This document shows, piece by piece, positions 50,821 to 61,100 of a stretch of 64,000 bases of DNA. The stretch comes from Bacteroidota bacterium. GTDB taxonomy: Bacteria; Bacteroidota; Bacteroidia; Chitinophagales; Saprospiraceae. A program made the position numbers and the translations under genes. The DNA is taken from NCBI GenBank assembly GCA_963169455.1, contig CAUJDW010000125.1, positions 124,001 to 188,000 on the forward strand, given 5' to 3'. The stretch's first letter is position 1. The number at the start of each line of letters is the position of its first letter. The notes under the pieces were generated by a model, which saw nothing but the letters and a program-made list of their open reading frames with translations, was not told where the DNA came from and ran no database searches.

Positions 50821-52386
50821 CTAATGCACGCCGTGCATCCATTTCTTCAGGAATGGCGAGAGCAGCAGCAGCAGCACGGCGGCGCCGAGCACCACATATA
50901 CGCCCCACATCATATAGACATCGGCGAATGCTTTGAGTGCATCGGCGCTGGAAGCGCCCTCGCCCGGTTCGGCGATCAGCTTGCCCAGTTCACCGGCAAT
51001 TTTGTGGGCAAAGGCGATGGACAGGAACCAGGTGCCCATGACGAAGCCGACGATCTTGGCCGGGGATAATTTGGTGACCACGGAAAGCCCGACGGGGGAA
51101 AGGCTCAGTTCGCCGGTCGTGTGGAAGAGGTACATGCCCAGCAGGAAGATGATCGGGATGAGCGTGCCCTGTTCGGCTGTGCCGATGACGCTGCGGATAC
51201 CCCAGACGATGATAAAGTACCCGATGGCCATCTGGAGCAGGCCAAAGAGGAATTTCGTCGGAGTGCGGGGTTCCCGGTTGGCTTTGCCGAGCTTGGCCCA
51301 TATCCAGGAAAATACCGGCGCCAGCAGGATGATGTACAGCGGGTTAAGGGCCTGCAGCTGGGAGGCCTCCATGCCGTGCAGGTTAACATAGCGGTCGGTG
51401 AGGATGTTGAGTGAGCCGCCGGCCTGTTCGAACAGCGCCCAGAATACCATGTGGAAAAAGAACAGGAATAGGAAAACGATCATGCGCTGCCCTTCTTCCT
51501 TGTCTTCGGCGGTAAGAGATGAGTAGACCAGATAACCGATAATGGCCAGCCCGCCGATGACCAGGATGTAGTTGGTTACGCCCTCTGCATTGATCAGCAG
51601 GGAGAAAACCGGCACTGTAGCCAGGGCTCCGACGATGATGAGCACTTGCTTGCTCAGGCCTGCGAAGTATGGTTTCTTATAGTCAACCGGGTCGGGCGGC
51701 ATCCCTTTTTCTTCAAACTTGCGCATGTTGCGCCAGAAGACGATGACGCCAAGCACCATGCCGATGCCGGCGGCCAGGAAGCCCAGCGACCAGTCGATGC
51801 GCTGCCCGAGGTAACCGCAGGTAATCGGCGCCAGGAAAGCGCCGATGTTGATGCCCATATAGAATATGGTGAATGCGCTGTCCTTGCGGTTGTCATTTTT
51901 CTCGTAAAAAGTGCCGAGGAAGCTGGAGATATTGGGTTTGAAGAAACCGTTGCCCACCGTGAGCAGGGCCAGGCCGATAAAGAAGAGGGTTTCTCCCAGG
52001 TCCGTGCCGGCAGTCATGGCGAGGGTGAATTGCCCGGCAGCCATCAATATGCCGCCGGTGATGACCGCATGCCTGAACCCCATGATGCGGTCGGCCAGCC
52101 AGCCTCCGGCTATTGGCGCAGCATAAAGCAAGGCATTGTAGGCGCCGTAAACGCCATAGGCCCTGGCGTCCGCCTCGCCCTGCGCCATCTGGTCGAACAA
52201 GACCTTGGTCATGTATAAAATGAGCAGGGCGCGCATGCCGTAAAAGGAGAAGCGCTCCCAAAGTTCCGCAAAGAAGAGCGTGAACAGCGCACGGGGATGT
52301 ACCTTCCGCTGGGAGTAAATCACCAGGGGCACCCAAATCAGGACGAACACCCATCCGAAAATCAGTAAGCCTAATGCGAAATCCAT
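50821..52386 (-). CDS. POT-family proton-coupled peptide transporter
   Basis: A 521-residue, multi-helix transporter of the POT/PTR family (major facilitator superfamily), importing di- and tripeptides with protons. The family signature E-L-W-E-R-F-S-F-Y-G-M-R (E-x-x-E-R) lies near residue 40, and G-N-G-F-F-K-P-N-I-S-S is the second signature, with F-Y-M-G-I-N-I-G-A following. The remaining hydrophobic segments alternate regularly. It is followed by the palindrome array. A paralogue (52525-54081) lies immediately upstream on the same strand. Confidence 0.92.
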   Translation of the reverse strand: MDFALGLLIFGWVFVLIWVPLVIYSQRKVHPRALFTLFFAELWERFSFYGMRALLILYMTKVLFDQMAQGEADARAYGVYGAYNALLYAAPIAGGWLADRIMGFRHAVITGGILMAAGQFTLAMTAGTDLGETLFFIGLALLTVGNGFFKPNISSFLGTFYEKNDNRKDSAFTIFYMGINIGAFLAPITCGYLGQRIDWSLGFLAAGIGMVLGVIVFWRNMRKFEEKGMPPDPVDYKKPYFAGLSKQVLIIVGALATVPVFSLLINAEGVTNYILVIGGLAIIGYLVYSSLTAEDKEEGQRMIVFLFLFFFHMVFWALFEQAGGSLNILTDRYVNLHGMEASQLQALNPLYIILLAPVFSWIWAKLGKANREPRTPTKFLFGLLQMAIGYFIIVWGIRSVIGTAEQGTLIPIIFLLGMYLFHTTGELSLSPVGLSVVTKLSPAKIVGFVMGTWFLSIAFAHKIAGELGKLIAEPGEGASSADALKAFADVYMMWGVYVVLGAAVLLLLLSPFLKKWMHGVH

Positions 52387-52524
52387 AATTTGTTTCGTTT
52401 GTTGATCCGTTTAGTTTTGAAAATTCGGGAAAAAATAAGCCATTTTATCCGAATATTGTGCAATCCAGCCGCTATTACTTTGCCAAAAGGTGATGGAACA
52501 ACCAACCATCCAGCCCGCCAATCC

Positions 52525-54081
52525 CTACCACTCCTCTCCCTCATCCGGCGTATCGGCCAGTTCGAAGCCTTCCTGTTCCTCGAAGTGGGAGGCGGGAAGG
52601 GCTTCGGCGCCGTGCGCCAGTTGTTTCAGAGGCCTGATCATGGCTATCAGCAGCAGCCCGGCGGCGAGGCTGCAGGCGGCGATGCCGGCAAACACCTGCA
52701 GTTCGCCGGCGTGCTGGGCCAGTTCGCCCAGCACGCCGGCCAGCTTGTTGCCCAGCCCGGTGGCGGCGAAGTAAAAGCCCATCATAAGGGAAGCGTAGCG
52801 GGCCGGCGACAATTTGGTGATAAAGGCAAGGGCTGCCGGTGAGGCGCACAGTTCGCCCAGGGTGTGGAGCAGAAAGGCCAGCACCAGCCAGAACATGGCG
52901 GCTTCGCCGCGGCTTTCAAACTGTGCCGATGCCCCGGCCATGAGCAGGAAACCCAGGCCCATGATGATGGCGCCCACTCCTATTTTGAAGAGGGAAAAAG
53001 ATTCCCGCCCCCGCCGTTTCCACCACAGCCAGAAAAGCCCTACGGGAGCCCCGAACAGGATGATATAGAGGGGGTTGAGCGACTGGAACCAGGGCGCCGG
53101 CACTTCGAAGTTGCCCAGCAGGCGCGCCGTTTTTTGCTGGGCGAACAGGTTGAGCAGCCCGCCGGCCTGTTCGAAAGCACCCCAGAAAAGGATGATCAGC
53201 CCAAAGGTCAGGAAGGCCAGCAACAGCCTGTCGCGTTCGGCCCGGTTGGCGTTGCGGTAGAAGACGATGCCGACGGCGACGGCCAGGCTGATAAAAGGCG
53301 AAAGCAGCCCGTAGCCTACCTGCCCCTGCCCGATGAGCCAAAGGCCCAGCAGGGCGCCCGCCGCCGTCACCGCGAGCGGCGCCCTCTGCCGGTAAACCTG
53401 CCGTAGCAGGCTGGCTTCCCCACGCACCGCCTGCCTTCCGGGCGCTTCCCCGATGCCTCTGAGGTGCTTCTGCCCGGCGATAAACACCGCCTGCCCCGCC
53501 AGCATCCCGATGCCGGCCAGCCCGAAACCAAGATGCCAGCCAAAGCGTACGCCGACCCAGCCCACCAGCAGTGAGGCCAGCAGCGCGCCAATGTTGATGC
53601 CGGTATAAAACAGGGTGAAGCCCACATCACGCTGCTCATCACCCGGCCGGTACAGCCCGCCGACGATGGGGGCGATGTTGGGCTTCAATGCGCCTACCCC
53701 CAGAATGATCAGCGTCAACCCGCTGTAGAAAGCCCAGGCAGGAGGGAATGCCAGCAACAGGTGCCCCACGCAGAGCAGGGCGCCACCCAGCATCACACTC
53801 CGCTTCTGCCCCAGCCATCGGTCGGCCAGCAGCCCGCCCGGAATGGCGGCCAGGTATACCAGCATCGTGTACCAGCCGTACAGGGCCAGCGCCTCGGCAT
53901 TGGCCCAGCCCAGCCCAGGGTTACCTCCGGCCACGGGCGCTACCAGAAACAACACCAGAATGCCCCGCATCCCGAAGTAGGAAAAGCGCTCCCACAATTC
54001 CGTGAAAAAGAGGTAGAAAAGCCCCACAGGCTGCCCCAGCCACCGGGGGCCGTCGTAGTCGAATGTCGCCGTTTTGGACAT
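52525..54081 (-). CDS. POT-family transporter paralogue
   Basis: A 518-residue MFS/POT transporter with the signatures E-L-W-E-R-F-S-Y-F-G-M-R-G near residue 24 and V-G-A-L-K-P-N-I-A-P, then F-Y-T-G-I-N-I-G. It is distinct from its neighbour: it has an arginine-rich linker (G-E-A-P-G-R-Q-A-V-R-G-E-A) near 215 and a Glu-rich tail. The start at 54081 (MSKTATFDYDG) is chosen over an upstream ATG at 54177, since the extra 32 residues are not transporter-like. Substrate is peptides by family; specificity may differ from the neighbour's. Confidence 0.88.
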   Translation of the reverse strand: MSKTATFDYDGPRWLGQPVGLFYLFFTELWERFSYFGMRGILVLFLVAPVAGGNPGLGWANAEALALYGWYTMLVYLAAIPGGLLADRWLGQKRSVMLGGALLCVGHLLLAFPPAWAFYSGLTLIILGVGALKPNIAPIVGGLYRPGDEQRDVGFTLFYTGINIGALLASLLVGWVGVRFGWHLGFGLAGIGMLAGQAVFIAGQKHLRGIGEAPGRQAVRGEASLLRQVYRQRAPLAVTAAGALLGLWLIGQGQVGYGLLSPFISLAVAVGIVFYRNANRAERDRLLLAFLTFGLIILFWGAFEQAGGLLNLFAQQKTARLLGNFEVPAPWFQSLNPLYIILFGAPVGLFWLWWKRRGRESFSLFKIGVGAIIMGLGFLLMAGASAQFESRGEAAMFWLVLAFLLHTLGELCASPAALAFITKLSPARYASLMMGFYFAATGLGNKLAGVLGELAQHAGELQVFAGIAACSLAAGLLLIAMIRPLKQLAHGAEALPASHFEEQEGFELADTPDEGEEW

Positions 54082-54207
54082 AAAACGCGGTTTCTGTTCT
54101 CCAAAGCCGCTTAAATATAGGAAGCTTTGGGGAACTTTGACCCCATTCCGCGGCAATGCTTCGTTATTCCCCGCCATCTTCTTACCTTCGTGAACATTTT
54201 AAAGTCC

Positions 54208-54798
54208 ATGATCACTTACATCAGGGGAAACATTACACACAAGAGCCCAACTTTTATCGTGGTGGAGGCGGGAGGCATCGGCTACCACATCAATATCAGC
54301 CTCTATACCTATGCCCGGGTGGAAAAGCTGGAATCGGTCAAGATACTTACCTACCTGCACATCAAGGAGGACGCCCATACGCTTTACGGTTTCGCCGAGG
54401 CTGCCGAGCGCAGCCTCTTCGCACACCTCATCTCGGTGTCCGGAATCGGCCCCAACACAGCCCAGCTCATACTCTCGGCCATGAACCCGGACGAGCTGCG
54501 CGCCGCCATCATCGCAGAAAACGTTGCCGCCCTGCAGCGCATCAAAGGCGTGGGCCCCAAGACGGCCAAACGCATCATCCTCGACCTGAAGGACAAAATG
54601 ATGAAAGACAGCGGCGGAGAAATGCCCGCCCTGGCCCCGCAGGACAATACGATGCGGGAGGAGGCCCTGTCGGCCCTGGTGGCGCTTCAGTTCAACCGCA
54701 TCCAGGCCCAGAAGGCGCTGAATAAGGTGCTCAGGGAAAAGCCCGCCCTGGCCGGCGTGGAAGAGCTGATCAAACTGGCGCTGAAAGAATTATCTTAA
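54208..54798 (+). CDS. ruvA: Holliday junction branch migration protein RuvA
   Basis: A 196-residue RuvA, the usual length. It forms tetramers that hold the junction open while RuvB drives branch migration; RuvC is in the same window. The N-terminal OB domain (MITYIRGNI) is followed by two helix-hairpin-helix motifs (L-I-S-V-S-G-I-G-P-N-T-A and I-K-G-V-G-P-K-T-A-K-R), then the flexible linker and C-terminal domain III (A-L-S-A-L-V-A-L-Q). The start at 54208 is preferred over 54127, since the family begins MI. A promoter-like taccttcg lies at 54183-54190. sprA begins 349 bp downstream. Confidence 0.97.
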   Translation: MITYIRGNITHKSPTFIVVEAGGIGYHINISLYTYARVEKLESVKILTYLHIKEDAHTLYGFAEAAERSLFAHLISVSGIGPNTAQLILSAMNPDELRAAIIAENVAALQRIKGVGPKTAKRIILDLKDKMMKDSGGEMPALAPQDNTMREEALSALVALQFNRIQAQKALNKVLREKPALAGVEELIKLALKELS

Positions 54799-55147
54799 AA
54801 TGGGGCTTGCCGGCCTTGTTTTTCAGGATTTTCCCGATTCCGGGGCCCGCCTGTGCAACAAATCCCGAAACAGTGCAGTAAAACTGGCAGTAAGCTTTTA
54901 GCTTTGCGCCTTCCGGCCCCGCGCCCCGGATGTGTTAAAATCCGGCCGAAAAACAGAAAGGCGCTCCCAGGGGCGTTCTAGGGGAGTACGAACGAAAACA
55001 GGATTTGCAAAAATATAAGGAATGCTTTGAAAATCAGTAGGTTGGCCTGTGTTTTCCGGCGCGTGGCGCGCCGCAGGCCCCCGGCGCCGAAGGCAATGCG
55101 GCATTGCCCCCCTGCCGGATGCTACTGGAATCCCATGTTGATTTGCT
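54799..55147. promoter_or_regulatory. 349-bp leader region of sprA
   Basis: It holds several GC-rich palindromes, among them ggcaatgc-g-gcattgcc (55092-55108), and AT-rich tracts near 55010 (gcaaaaatataagg). No exact TAnnTTTG motif and no ORF were found. The palindromes nearest the start could block or regulate translation, which is speculative. Confidence 0.35.
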
Positions 55148-58100
55148 ATGAGTAGAATACTTTTACCCTTCAGCTTATTGCTCGGAATCGCAACGTCTGC
55201 CCTAATTGCCAGGAGCTACGCACCCCTTTCCGAAGCCCCTGCGGCCGCCTCCGGCATCCAGGCCGGCCCCGATACCATTCCGGATATCCAGGAGCGCTAT
55301 GACGACTTCCTGACCAGCCCCGGCCAGAACCCATTCGACCTCGATGACCCGAGCATCATCGAACAAAATGTGGAATACGACCCTGCTACAGGCCAGTATA
55401 TCATCACCGAGCGGATAGGCGACGACTACTTCCGCCCTCCCACTTACATGTCCTTCCAGGAATACCTCGACTTCCGCCAGAAACAGGAAGAACGGGCCTA
55501 TTTCAACCAGCTTTCGGGCGTCAGCTCGGGCGCGGGCGTCAGCGCCCTCGACCCCATCGCCAAGATCGATGTGGAAAACAGCCTGCTCGACCGCCTCTTC
55601 GGCGGCACCGCCGTCGACATCCGCCCCCAGGGCAATATCGACCTGACTTTCGGGGTGGATTTCTCCCGCGTCGAGAACCCCATCCTCACCGAGCGGCAAC
55701 GCCTGCAAGGGGGCTTCGACTTCGACATGAACATCAACATGAATGTCACGGGGAAAATCGGCGAGAAACTGACCCTGACCACCAACTACAATACCAACGC
55801 CACCTTCAATTTCGACAACCAGATCAAACTCGATTACAATACCGACAACTACGAAGGCGGCGAGGACAACATCCTGCAGAAAATCGAGGCCGGCAACGTG
55901 AGCCTGCCGCTTCGGGGCAACCTCATTCAGGGCGCTCAGAGCCTCTTCGGCCTGAAAACGGAACTCAAGTTCGGGCACCTGCGCCTCACGGCCATCGCCT
56001 CCCAGCAGAAGTCTCAACAGGAAAACATCCAGATCGAAGGAGGCGCCCAGGTGCAGAAGTTCGAAGTGCGCGCCGATGAATACGACGAGAACCGCCACTT
56101 CTTCCTCTCCTTCTACAACCGCGACAATTTCGAGCGGGCCCTGCTCAACCTGCCGCAGATCAATACCCTCTTCAAACTGAAGAAACTGGAAGTCTGGATC
56201 ACCAACGACCGCAACGAGGTGACCGACGTGCGCGATATCGTCGCCATGGCCGACCTCGGCGAACCCCTGGAACTGGTCAGCCCCGATAAGGTAGAGGTCA
56301 ACCCGGCCTGGAACCGCCGCGACCTGCTCGACAATAAACTGCTGCCCGATAACGCCGCCAACAACCTCTACGGGCGCATCCTGGCCCGGGGAGAAGACGT
56401 GCGCGACATCGACAAGGCCGTCGCGGCCCTGCAGTCGGAGTTCGGCCTGCAGCAGGCCCGTGACTTCGAGAAGGTCAGCGCCCGCAAGCTGCGCGAATCG
56501 GAATACACCTTCCACCCGGAACTGGGCTTCATCTCCGTCAACATCAACGTCCAGCCCGACCAGGTGCTCGGCGTTTCCTTCGAATACGAGTACAACGGCA
56601 ACATCTACCGCGTGGGCGAGATGTCGATCAACAATGGTACGGTAGGCACCGACACCATGGACCTGACACCAAAAGTGCTCTTCGTGAAAATGCTGAAAAG
56701 CACTACCCAGCGCACCGACGTGCCGACCTGGGACCTGATGATGAAAAACGTCTATTCCATCGGCGCATTCCAGGTCAACCAGCAGGATTTTCGCCTCGAC
56801 ATCTTTTACGATGACCCCGGTGCGGGGCAGAAGCGCTTCCTGCCCGAGACCAACATCGCCGGCCGGCCTCTGCTGCGCGTGTTCAACCTCGACAACCTCA
56901 ACACCCAGGGCGACCCGCAGCCCGACGGCATCTTTGACTTCGTGCCCGGCGTCACCATCAACCCGCGCAACGGGCGCATCATGTTCCCCGTGCTGGAGCC
57001 CTTCGGCTCGGCCCTGGGGCGCCTGATCGACGACGAACTGCTGCGCCGCAAATACGTTTACGATTCCCTCTACCAGACCACGCTGTTCCTTGCCCAGGAA
57101 GCGGCCGAACAAAACCGTTTTATCATCCGCGGGGAATACAAATCGAGCGTTTCTTCCGAAATCTCCCTGGGGGCCTTCAACATCCCGCAGGGGTCGGTGC
57201 GGGTGTCGGCCGGAGGGCAGACGCTCATCGAGGGAAAGGACTATGAAGTGGATTACAGCATCGGCAAAGTGCGTATCCTCAACGACGCCATCCTGCAGTC
57301 GGGCGTGCCTGTCAACGTATCCTTCGAGGATAACACCCTCTTCGGTTTCCAAACCAAAACCATGGTGGGCCTCAGGGCGGACTATGAACTGGACAAGAAC
57401 TTCAACATCGGGGCGACCTACCTGCAGCTTTTCGAACGCCCCTTCACGCAGAAGGTGAACGTAGGTGACGACCCCATCAACAACAAGATATTCGGCCTGG
57501 ACCTCAACCTGAGCCGCGAGGCGCCCTGGCTGACCCGCGCAGTGGACGCTATCCCCCTGATCTCGACCAAGGAGGCCTCGAACATCACTGTGGCGGCCGA
57601 GGCGGCGGCTCTGAAGCCGGGCCATGCCCGCGCCATCAACCTGAATACCCAGGACAAGGGCGGGGTGGTTTATATCGACGACTTCGAGGGCAGCGGCAGC
57701 GCCTTTGACCTGCGCATCCCCACCAACCAATGGTATCTGGCCAGCGTGCCCCAGAACGACGAAGCCAACAACAACCCGCTTTTTCCCGAATCGGCCCTGC
57801 TCAACGACCTGCGCTACGGCGCCAACCGGGCCCGCCTGAACTGGTACCGCATCGACCCCGGCGCCCGCGGCCCCGGCGATGACAACAACCCTTACACCAA
57901 TCAGGTGCCCCAGGTAGAAGTGTTCCCCAACCTGCAGATCACGCCCGACCAGTTGCCGAACATTCAGACGCTCGACCTGGCCTACTATCCCCGGGAACGC
58001 GGGCCTTACAACTTTGACATCCCCCAGGGCTATCCCGGCCTCACCCGCGGCGTGGAGTTCCTCGGAGATTCGCTGGTGCTGCGCGACCCCCACACCCGCT

Positions 58101-61100
58101 GGGGCGGCATCATGCGCGAACTGACCACCAACGACTTCCAGACCGCCAACATCGAATTCCTGGAGTTCTGGATGCTCAGCCCCTTCCTCGACCCGGAGGA
58201 TCCCATGGGCCCTTCGCCTGATTATAATCTTCAGCAGGGCGACCTGTACATCAACCTGGGCAACGTTTCCGAAGACATTCTGCGCGACTCGCGCATCTTT
58301 TTTGAGAACGGCTTGCCCGGCCCGGCCAACCCCGAGCGCCGTACCGACAACACAAGCTGGTCAAGGGTGCCTGTTTCCCAGCAGATCGTGCGGGCTTTTG
58401 ACAACGACCCCGAAACCAGGCAGGTGCAGGACGTAGGCCTCGACGGCCTGGACAATGCCGCCGAACGGCAGAAGTTTGCACCCTACCTCAGCGCCATCAG
58501 CGCCGCCAATGCCAATGCCGGCGCCCGCCTGGCCGAAGACCCTTCCTACGACGACTTCCGCTACTACCGTTCCGAAAGCTTCGGGCAGGATGCCGGCGTA
58601 CTGGCGCGGTACCGGGACTTCAACAACCCCGAGGGAAACTCCCGCTCCAACCAGGACAACACGGAGCGGCAGACTGCCACCAACATCCCCGATGCCGAAG
58701 ACATTAACCGCGACAATACCCTCAACGAAACCGAGTCCTATTTTCAATACAAAATCTCGCTTCGGGCCAACCCGGCCAACCCCCGCGAGCTGGACGTGGA
58801 AAAAACGCCTTTTATTACCGACCAGCGGGTGAGCAATGACGGGCGCCGTATCTGGTACCGCTTCCGCATTCCCCTCAACGGGCCGGAAAAGGTTGCGGTA
58901 GGCGGCATCCGGGATTTCCGCTCCATCCGCTTCATGCGGATGTACATGCACGGCTTCCAGGCCCCTGTCGTGCTGCGTTTTGCCCGCCTCGAACTGGTGC
59001 GCAACCAGTGGCGCCGCTACCGGGGTGACCTGACGGCCCTCGAAGGGCCCGGCATCCCGGTCTGCAAGTCGGACTCCACGGCCTTTACCGTTGACAACGT
59101 CAACATCGAGGAAAACAACGGCAGGCAGCCCTTCAACTACGTGCTTCCGGACGGCATTCAGCGCGAACAGGCCATCGGTGTGTTCAGCGCCCTGCAGAAC
59201 GAGCAGTCGCTGCTGGTGAACGTGCGCGGGCTGTGCGACGGCGACGAGCGCGCCATCTTCAAGATCATCAACATGGACATGCGGGTCTATGAGCGCTTCA
59301 AGATGTTCGTCCACGGCGAAGAGATGGATGCTCAGGAAGTGCCCGACGGCGCCCTGTCCGTTTACGTCCGCCTGGGTAGTGACTTCAAGAACAACTATTA
59401 CGAATACGAGATCCCGCTGACCATGTCGGATCCCGACAACCTGGTGTCCAACCCCAACAGCAGGGAATACAAACGCGAGGTCTGGCGCCCCGAGAATGAG
59501 TTTGACTTTGAATTGCGCAGGCTGGTCGAACTGAAAGAGCGGCGCAATGCGGATAATGTGTCGCTCAATGCGGAGTATGTGGAGGAGTTCGAAGTGAACG
59601 GCATCATCCACAAAGTCAAGATACGGGGCAACCCCAGCGTGGGGCAGGTCAAGGTGGCCATGGTGGGCCTGCGCAACCGGTACGATTTTGACAACGTGCC
59701 CTACGATGCGGAAATATGGATAAACGAGATGCGCCTGACCGGCCTGGACGAGCGGGGCGGCGCCGCGGCCACTGCCCGCGTGGACGCCCAACTGGCCGAC
59801 TTCGCCTCCGTGACCCTGGCCGGCAATGTCAGTACTATCGGCTTCGGCGGGCTGGACCAGAAGGTGCAGGAGCGCCAGCGGGAGCAGATATCGGGCTACG
59901 ACCTGGCTGCCAATTTCAACCTCGAAAAGTTTTTCCCCGAAAGCTGGGGCCTGCGCCTGCCCTTCTATGCGCAGTATTCCAATACCACCCGCACCCCGGA
60001 ATTCGACCCCTACGACCTGGACATCAAACTCAAGGACAAGATCAACCAGGCGGACTCAAAGGTTGTGCGGGATTCGCTGCGTGAACAGTCACAGGAAGTT
60101 TCGACCATCAAGAGCTTCAACCTGACCAATGTGCGAAAGGAGCGCAGCCCCGACCGGGGCAGCCCGCCCATGCCCTGGGATATTTCCAACTTCAGCGCCT
60201 CCTATTCCTATACGGAAACGGGCTTCCGGGACCCCATCATCGAATTCGACGAAGAAGAAAAACACACCGGCTCGCTGGATTACACCTACAGCATGCCCAC
60301 CAAGTACCTTCAACCTTTTAAAGGGCTGAAAGGGGAGGCTTTCAAGCTGATCTCGGAGATCAACTTCAACCCGCTGCCGAACTCCTTCAGCTTCAGCAGC
60401 GTCATGAACCGGATATTCCAGACCACCCGCTACCGCTTCACAGATGTGGACCCCCGTTTCAAAACATTCTTCAACAAGCGTTTTACCTGGGACAGGGACT
60501 ACGACCTGCAATGGGATCTGACCCGCTCGCTGAAGTTCAGCTTCAACGCCATCAATTCTTCGGTAATCGACGAGCCGGACGAGCTGGCGCTGGTGGAAAC
60601 CTACGGCATTGACCGGGCGCGGCAGATACGCCGGGACAGCATCTGGAAGAATATTCAGGATTTCGGGCGCCCGAAGAACTACCAGCACAACATCAGCCTG
60701 AGTTATAACCTGCCCATCCGGCACCTGCCCTTCTTCAGCGATTTCGTCACAGCCAAGGTGCAGTACACCGGCGGGTACAACTGGGCTGCAGCAGCCCTGA
60801 ACGTGGACAGCCTCGGAAACGTCATCCAGAATAATCAGAACCGGACCGGCAACCTCGACCTAAACTTCGAAAAGCTGTACGACAAAGTGCCGTACCTGCG
60901 CAAGATCAACAAGGGAAAAACGCCGGCCAGGCCGGGCGCCCGCCCGCCCGCCCGCAACCCCAGGGATACCAAAAGCCAGGACGACGGGCAGGACGACGGC
61001 AAGAAGAAAAAGGAAAAGAAAGACCGCGAGCCCAGCGATATCGAGCGGGCCATCGTCAGGCCTCTCATGGCCTTGCGGCGCGTGCGCTTCAATTATTCCG

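Noticed and set aside
55202-58093. Antisense open frame of 963 codons inside sprA
   Set aside because: Same cause: biased third positions of sprA remove antisense stops. The sense frame is unambiguous SprA.
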